From Rubrivivax sp. (lineage in GTDB: Bacteria; Pseudomonadota; Gammaproteobacteria; Burkholderiales; Burkholderiaceae_C): DNA of 58,077 nt. How positions within the stretch are numbered: the stretch's first letter is position 1; each line of letters begins with the position of its first letter. The notes beneath the pieces were generated by a model. The model was given only the letters and a program-made list of their open reading frames with translations. It did not search any database and was not told where the DNA came from. Of the stretch, positions 53,480 to 58,077 are shown piece by piece. The translations under genes were made by a program, and so were the position numbers. The DNA lies in contig JADMJD010000215.1 in NCBI GenBank assembly GCA_018780805.1, positions 1 to 58,077 of the forward strand. The letters are read 5' to 3'.

Positions 53480-53641
53480 CTAGCGCACCGTGCCCTGGGC
53501 GTCACCCGCCACAGGGGCTGCCGCCATCAGGCCGGTGTGGGCAGCCGGTCGGGACAGGCCGGTGACCTGGCTGAACAGGCTGAAGGTGACGACGGCGGCG
53601 GCGCAGAAGGCAGCGAAGCGGGTGTGGGTCGGGGTGTGCAT
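53480..53641 (-). CDS. Small exported protein, 53 residues
   Basis: An ATG at 53641, preceded at 8 bases by GGAG, opens a 54-codon frame: MHTPTHTRFAAFCAAAVVTFSLF then a short mature part ending VAGDAQGTVR. Residues 8-30 form a plausible signal or membrane segment. I recall similar tiny proteins being common and uncharacterised in Comamonadaceae. It ends 26 bases before the NlpC/P60 start on the same strand. Confidence 0.55.
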   Translation of the reverse strand: MHTPTHTRFAAFCAAAVVTFSLFSQVTGLSRPAAHTGLMAAAPVAGDAQGTVR

Positions 53642-53839
53642 CGAAGGTCTCCGTGGGGGGTGTGTTGCGATGGACTGAAGTGTGCGGACGGCCGGCCGCG
53701 CTGGCGATACCGCCCATGCGGCATCTGCCGTGTTCGCGGGATACCGTGCGTTGCCACTGACTTTGCTGCTGCAACGCCCGTAGCATCGGGCCCACCGCCC
53801 CCCTCCCGGCGAGACCACCGAGACCACCGAGACCCCACC

Positions 53840-55462
53840 ATGGCCCCATCACCCCTCGAAGCTGTGGACGGCGCGCTCGGCATCCTGGTGTCCAGCCAGG
53901 GCCAACCACTCGGCGACGACGCGCGGCTGCTGTCGATCGAGACACGGCACGAGATCAACCAGCTGCCCTCGGCGCGTCTGGTGTTCGCTGACGGCGACAT
54001 GCCCAACGGTGAATTCCCGCTCAGTGATCAGCCCACGCTGGCCCCAGGTGCTGAGATCCTGGTGGAGGCTGGCTACACCATCGGCAGGGAGCAGATCTTC
54101 AAAGGTGTCGTTGTTGGCCATCGGGTGAAGATGGGGGCCGATGGCGGCGCGCAGTTGGTCATCGACTGCCTCGACCCCGCCTTCAGGATGGCCACCGAGC
54201 GCCGCAATGCTGTCCACCCCGGGCTGTGCGACAGCCAGCTGCTGGCCGCGCTGATCAACCGTGCGGGGCTGACCGCCGATGTGCCGCCCGACGGCGCCGA
54301 AGTGGCGGACCGCGTGCAGGTCGATTGCAGCGACTGGGACTTCCTCGTCGCCCGCGCCCAGGCCCATGGCTGGGCCGTGCTGGCCCAGGCGGGCACCGTG
54401 GCCGTGGCGCCGCTCGACACCGCGGCCGCGGCCGTGCTGCAGCTCACCTGGGGCACGGACCTGATGGCCTGCGAGATCGAGGTCGACAGCGGGCCCGGAT
54501 GGGCTGGCCATCGCGGTCTGAAGCGCGTGCGCGGGCAGCTGCGGTTTGCCGGGCATGCCGCAGCCCGGGTGGGCACGATGCTGGAGCTGCAGGGCGTGGG
54601 CAACCGCTTCAGCGGCCCGGTCTGGGTGCACAGCGTCGTGCATGCACTGCAGGACGGTGAGTGGGTCACGGAGGTGGGCTTCGGCCCGCCGCCGCCGGTG
54701 CCTGTTGGCGTGCCCGTTGTCGTGCCCGTAGGCGTGCCGGTTGCAGCGCCTGCCGCCGTGCCGTCGCCCTTGGATGCCCGCATCCAGGGCCTGCACGTGG
54801 GCCGCATCGTCGGGCACAGCGGCGATCCCACCGGCGCGCACCGCCTGCAGGTGCAGGTGCCGGGCCTTGGACCCGCGGCCGCGCCGCTGTGGGCGCGGCT
54901 GCTGCAGTTCCAGGCCGCCGATGGCACGGGCGCGTGGTTTGTGCCCGCGGCGGGTGACGAGGTCGTGCTCGGTTTTTTCCACAATGACCCGGTGCAACCG
55001 GTCATCCTGGGCAGCCTCTACAGCGCACAGCACGAGCCGCCGGGTCAGCTGGCAGACGGTGGGCACACCCAGGGCATCGTGACCCGCGGCGGCCTGCGGT
55101 TGGTCTTCAATGACGACGACAAGAGCATCACTGTCACCACGCCCGCCGACCACCAGATCGTGCTGTCGGACCGCGACCGGTCCATCGTGCTGCAGGACAA
55201 CAACGGCAACCACGTCACGCTGAACCCGCAGGGTGTGGCGATCCAAACCGCGAAGGACCTGCACGCCCAGGCCCAGGGCACGATCACGCTGGAGGCCACG
55301 GGCGGTGTGCACATCGCATCGCCCAGCGGGGCGGTGCAGCTCAGCGGGCTGGAGGTGTCCTGCCAGGCCCGGATCGGCTTCAAGGCCACCGGGCAGGCCA
55401 CGGCCGAGCTGTCGGCCGCCGGGCAGACCGTCGTACGTGGCGGCCTGGTGATGATCAACTGA
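53840..55462 (+). CDS. VgrG-type spike protein, extracellular contractile system class
   Basis: A 540-residue spike. Residues 20-275 form gp27-like domains with ETRHEINQLPSARLVFADGD, LAPGAEILVEAGY, IFKGVVVGHRV and CSDWDFLVARAQAHGW, which match spikes of extracellular contractile injection systems (Afp8-like) better than T6SS-i VgrG. A Pro/Val repeat linker (about 284-310) follows, then a gp5-like OB domain (HRLQVQVPGLG, WFVPAAGDEVVLGFFHND) and a beta-helix tail of short repeats (IVLSDRDRSIVLQDNNGN). It forms the tip trimer that carries PAAR. The start at 53840 follows three 9-11-base repeats (GAGACCACC) and has little Shine-Dalgarno. Sheath, tube and baseplate genes are not in the window. Confidence 0.88.
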   Translation: MAPSPLEAVDGALGILVSSQGQPLGDDARLLSIETRHEINQLPSARLVFADGDMPNGEFPLSDQPTLAPGAEILVEAGYTIGREQIFKGVVVGHRVKMGADGGAQLVIDCLDPAFRMATERRNAVHPGLCDSQLLAALINRAGLTADVPPDGAEVADRVQVDCSDWDFLVARAQAHGWAVLAQAGTVAVAPLDTAAAAVLQLTWGTDLMACEIEVDSGPGWAGHRGLKRVRGQLRFAGHAAARVGTMLELQGVGNRFSGPVWVHSVVHALQDGEWVTEVGFGPPPPVPVGVPVVVPVGVPVAAPAAVPSPLDARIQGLHVGRIVGHSGDPTGAHRLQVQVPGLGPAAAPLWARLLQFQAADGTGAWFVPAAGDEVVLGFFHNDPVQPVILGSLYSAQHEPPGQLADGGHTQGIVTRGGLRLVFNDDDKSITVTTPADHQIVLSDRDRSIVLQDNNGNHVTLNPQGVAIQTAKDLHAQAQGTITLEATGGVHIASPSGAVQLSGLEVSCQARIGFKATGQATAELSAAGQTVVRGGLVMIN

Positions 55463-55478
55463 CGCCGGGACGCGTGCC

Positions 55479-55778
55479 ATGCCCCCCGCCGCCCGCGTGA
55501 CCGACGCCCACACCTGCCCGCTCATCAAACCCGGTCTGCCGCCCGTGCCCCACGTGGGCGGGCCGGTCATCGGCCCAGGTGTGGCGACGGTTCTGATCGG
55601 CGGGATGCCCGCCGCGGTGGTGGGCGACCAGGCTGTCTGTGCCGGCCCGTCGGACATGATCGTCAAAGGCTCGGCCAGCGTGCTGATCGGCGGCCGCCCG
55701 GCCGCGCGCCTGGGCGATGCCACGGCGCACGGCGGCTGCATCACGGCGGGCCTGCCGACGGTGCTGGTCGGGGGTTAG
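55479..55778 (+). CDS. PAAR-domain spike tip protein
   Basis: A 99-residue protein made almost entirely of a PAAR domain: MPPAARVTDAHTCPL at the start, TVLIGGMPAAVVGD and SVLIGGRPAARLGDATAHGG as the two repeats. It caps the VgrG needle and can carry effectors. No C-terminal toxin extension is present, so any cargo must be separate. It lies 16 bases after the spike gene. Confidence 0.93.
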   Translation: MPPAARVTDAHTCPLIKPGLPPVPHVGGPVIGPGVATVLIGGMPAAVVGDQAVCAGPSDMIVKGSASVLIGGRPAARLGDATAHGGCITAGLPTVLVGG

Positions 55779-55799
55779 GGCCGCCACGGCCTGCCCGCC

Positions 55800-55838
55800 C
55801 ATCCGCCATCCCGCCATCCCGCCATCCCGCCATCGCGG
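55800..55838. repeat. 8-bp tandem repeat (CATCCCGC)
   Basis: CAT-starting units begin at 55800, 55807, 55815, 55823 and 55831, mostly CATCCCGC with an 8-base period. The array lies between the PAAR gene and the response regulator. No gene or clear promoter element is visible in the 117-base gap. Confidence 0.7.
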
Positions 55839-55895
55839 TATCCCCGCCGCAGCCATGCGGTGCAGAATCGGCCGCAGAGCCGGCAGAAAGGCCCC

Positions 55896-56582
55896 ATGAC
55901 CACCAGCGTGTTGATCGTCGAGGACGAACCCGAATTCCTGCAGCGCTTCACCGAGGCGGTGTTGGCCGACCCTGAACTGAGCCTGGTCGCCGGCGTGACC
56001 ACTGGCCGCGCCGGGCTGGCCATGCTGGACGCGCAGCCGCCCGACGTGATGCTGGTGGACCTGGGCCTGCCCGACATCAGCGGCATCGAGCTGATCCGTC
56101 ATGCCGCCAAACACTTGCCGAGCTGCGACGTGCTGGTGGTGACGATGTTTGCCGACGACGCGCACGTGCTGGGCAGCATCGAAGCCGGCGCCACCGGCTA
56201 CCTGCTGAAGGACGCACAGGCCACACGCATCGCCTCGGCCATCCACGAGGTGCGTGCCGGCGGCTCGCCGATCAGCCCCAGCATCGCGCGGAAGGTGCTG
56301 GCGGCGTTCCGCGTTGCGCCGCAGGCCGGCGTGCAGACACCGGCACCGGCTGCGGCGGCGCCTGTCGTGGCCGCCGCGCCGGCGGAACCGTCGCCTCTGT
56401 CCGAGCGCGAGACCGAAATCCTGCGCCTGGTGGCCAAGGGCTTCAGCTTCGACGCGGTGGGTGAACTGCTGGCGATCTCCCCCCACACCGTCGTGACGCA
56501 CGTGAAGAAGATCTACCGCAAGCTGGCGGTTCATTCACGCGGGGAGGCGGTCTATGAAGCCAGCCAGATGGGGCTGCTCTAG
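55896..56582 (+). CDS. NarL/FixJ-type response regulator
   Basis: A 228-residue regulator. The receiver (about 1-120) has the acidic pocket in VEDEPEF, phosphoacceptor Asp in MLVDLGLPDISG (about 53) and Lys in GYLLKDAQ (about 108). An Ala/Pro-rich linker (about 145-165) leads to a LuxR-type helix-turn-helix (LSERETEILRLVAKGFSFDAVGELL, then HTVVTHVKKIYRKL). The kinase gene begins 29 bases before its end in another frame, so they form one operon and presumably one signalling pair. Confidence 0.94.
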   Translation: MTTSVLIVEDEPEFLQRFTEAVLADPELSLVAGVTTGRAGLAMLDAQPPDVMLVDLGLPDISGIELIRHAAKHLPSCDVLVVTMFADDAHVLGSIEAGATGYLLKDAQATRIASAIHEVRAGGSPISPSIARKVLAAFRVAPQAGVQTPAPAAAAPVVAAAPAEPSPLSERETEILRLVAKGFSFDAVGELLAISPHTVVTHVKKIYRKLAVHSRGEAVYEASQMGLL

Positions 56583-58077
56583 CCCGCTGGCGCGCCTGGC
56601 GGCATGGGCGTGCCAGCGGGCCAGCGTCCTGGCCCTCGCACTGGCCGTGGTGCTGGTGGTCGCCGGTCCGGCCCGGGCCGGCGTGGTGGAGCCATTGCGC
56701 GCCGACTTGATCGCTTCCGATCAGCGTGTAGCACCCGCCGTCGATGACCCCCGCTGGCGCGAGGTGGCGCTGACGCACATCGAACGAGCGCCGGCGGTCT
56801 GGTATCGCGTGCGCTTCGACGCCGACCTGACCGAAGCATTCTGGATGGTCTACCTGCCCTTCCTTTACGGCGGCGGGCAGGTCAGCGTCAATGGCGTGCC
56901 GGTGGCCAACGTGACCCAGACCACGCCGGACCTGTACGTGCGCTGGGAGCGCCCCGTTTTGCTGCCGCTGCCGACCGGCATCCTGCGCCCCAAGGACAAC
57001 CTGCTGCTGATCCGGCTGGTGCCGGCCCATGACAGCCCGGTGAGCATGATGCCGCGGCTGGCCCTGGGGCCGCAGGCCGCCCTGCAGCCCCAGTTCGACC
57101 GACGGCTGTTCCTGGTGCGCACGGTGCCCGTGGTGACCGTGGTCTCGGGCCTCGTGGTCGGTGCCCTGGTGCTGCTGATCTGGTACCGCCGCCGGCAGGA
57201 GGTGCTGTACGGCTGGTTCGGCCTGGCGGCCATTTTCTGGGCGCTGCGCACCACGACCTTCGTCTTCGATGCCTTGCCTGCTGGCGTCTGGCAGCTTTGG
57301 CGGCTGCTGTACTTCATGAGCACCGGCGGCTTCATCGTGGTGCTGGCCATGTTCACCCTGGGCTTGGCCGGTTGGTCGCGCCCTCTCGTCACACGCGTGC
57401 TGCTGGGCTACTGGGCGCTGGGGCCGGTGGCCTACTTGGTGGGCGGGCACACCTTCACGGCAGACTACTGGGTCGCGGGGTTGATCCCGGTGGGCCTGGG
57501 GCTGGCCGTGGTGGCCTTCGTCGCGGCCTGGCGGCGGCGCAGCGGCGAGACCCTGGCCATCGCTGCGGCCCTGGCGCTGGCTTTTGCTGCCGGCGTGCAC
57601 GACTACCTGGTGGCCGGCGATTCAGTGGTCGTGCGCGTGCTGCCAAGCCACTGGGCAGGCCACCGCCTGTTCCTGCTGCACCACGCGGCCAATGTGCTGC
57701 TGATGGTCATGGGTGTGCTCTTGGCGGTGCGCTTCGTGCGCACGCTGGGCGAGGTGGAAGCGGCCAACCGCACCCTGGAGGCGCGTGTGCAGGAACGCGA
57801 ACGCCAGATCAGCGCGAGCTACGAACGCATCGCCGTGTTGCAGCGCGAGCAGGCCGCCACCGACGAGCGCCAGCGCATCATGCGCGACCTGCACGACGGC
57901 CTGGGCGCGCAGCTGTTCACCTCGCTGTCGCGCGCCGAGCGCGGCGCGCTGGACCCCGCGGCCATGTCCGACACGCTGCGCAGCGCCATCGATCAGATGC
58001 GTGTCGCGCTCGAGGCGCTGGCGTCGGAGGAGCAGGACTTCGGCACCGCCTTCGGCAACTTCCGCTTCCGCTGGGAC
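56554..58077 (+). CDS. 7TMR-DISM sensor histidine kinase, 3' end outside window
   Basis: The first 508 codons are present. A signal-like helix (about 22-42) precedes a periplasmic 7TMR-DISM sensor domain (about 45-190, with AVWYRVRFDADLTEAFW and VSVNGVPVANV), then about seven membrane helices (190-390), a coiled coil (about 395-440, LEARVQERERQISASYERIAVLQ) and the HisKA_3 block with the phosphorylated His in IMRDLHDGLGAQL. The ATPase domain lies beyond 58077. GGGAGG 6 bases before ATG 56554 fixes the start. It should phosphorylate the NarL-type regulator. Confidence 0.92.
   Translation, partial: MKPARWGCSSPLARLAAWACQRASVLALALAVVLVVAGPARAGVVEPLRADLIASDQRVAPAVDDPRWREVALTHIERAPAVWYRVRFDADLTEAFWMVYLPFLYGGGQVSVNGVPVANVTQTTPDLYVRWERPVLLPLPTGILRPKDNLLLIRLVPAHDSPVSMMPRLALGPQAALQPQFDRRLFLVRTVPVVTVVSGLVVGALVLLIWYRRRQEVLYGWFGLAAIFWALRTTTFVFDALPAGVWQLWRLLYFMSTGGFIVVLAMFTLGLAGWSRPLVTRVLLGYWALGPVAYLVGGHTFTADYWVAGLIPVGLGLAVVAFVAAWRRRSGETLAIAAALALAFAAGVHDYLVAGDSVVVRVLPSHWAGHRLFLLHHAANVLLMVMGVLLAVRFVRTLGEVEAANRTLEARVQERERQISASYERIAVLQREQAATDERQRIMRDLHDGLGAQLFTSLSRAERGALDPAAMSDTLRSAIDQMRVALEALASEEQDFGTAFGNFRFRWD

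Noticed and set aside
53840..55778. Complete type VI secretion or phage tail locus
   Set aside because: Only the spike and PAAR tip are present; no sheath, tube, baseplate, membrane complex or ClpV gene lies in the window.

Overview
The window is high-GC DNA from a betaproteobacterium, most likely order Burkholderiales and probably close to Comamonadaceae. This rests on the gene order of the division and cell wall (dcw) cluster, a Bug/TctC-type binding protein with a linked LysR gene, GC-rich interspersed repeats of a kind I associate with that family, and codon use strongly biased to G or C in third position. No rRNA or tRNA genes were seen. All identifications come from reading the sequence; no search was run.

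Layout. (1) 1-147 is the 3' end of the RNase P RNA gene, followed by three 74-bp tandem repeats. (2) 373-14522 is accessory metabolism lying between rnpB and mraZ: an exported intradiol dioxygenase-like protein, a Bcr/CflA exporter, a diheme plus NapC/NirT tetraheme cytochrome pair behind a perfect FNR-type box, a LacI-controlled cassette (TRAP transporter, VOC protein, RuBisCO-like protein, DUF1537 kinase) that resembles 3-oxo-isoapionate catabolism, an alpha carbonic anhydrase with a His/Lys-rich leader, a CoA-transferase with an apparently permuted domain order, and a double zinc ribbon fused to a degenerate receiver. (3) 14752-32105 is a complete dcw operon, mraZ-rsmH-ftsL-ftsI-murE-murF-mraY-murD-ftsW-murG-murC-ddl-ftsQ-ftsA-ftsZ. 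Most junctions overlap by 1-10 bases. The exceptions are the two places where a copy of the interspersed repeat sits, ftsI/murE and murG/murC, and the ftsQ/ftsA and ftsA/ftsZ gaps. It has a sigma70-like promoter at the front and a terminator at the end. (4) 32128-32414 is a broken hsdS remnant where lpxC would be expected. (5) 32606-44949 is a mosaic of small regulator-plus-enzyme units (LysR/AhpD-like/hydrolase, MarR/DUF1398, LysR/TctC/hydrolase), an M3 peptidase, and a methionine aminopeptidase translationally coupled to a ParD-like protein. (6) 45003-51906 holds a deleted DUF4256 pseudogene, several small hypothetical or cupin proteins, a beta-lactamase-fold hydrolase, a DTW-domain tRNA enzyme and an orphan molybdopterin hydroxylase subunit. 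(7) 51919-55778 combines an NlpC/P60 enzyme and a GH75-like secreted protein with an injection-machine spike (VgrG of the extracellular contractile type) and a PAAR tip. (8) 55896 to the end is a NarL-type response regulator and its 7TMR-DISM sensor kinase, cut by the window edge.

The observations I rate highest are the RuBisCO-like/DUF1537/VOC cassette, the spike-PAAR-NlpC-GH75 island, the interspersed repeats that supply the Shine-Dalgarno of murE and murC, the MetAP/ParD-like pair, and a duplicated hairpin after ftsZ whose copies differ only by pairing-preserving changes in the stem.
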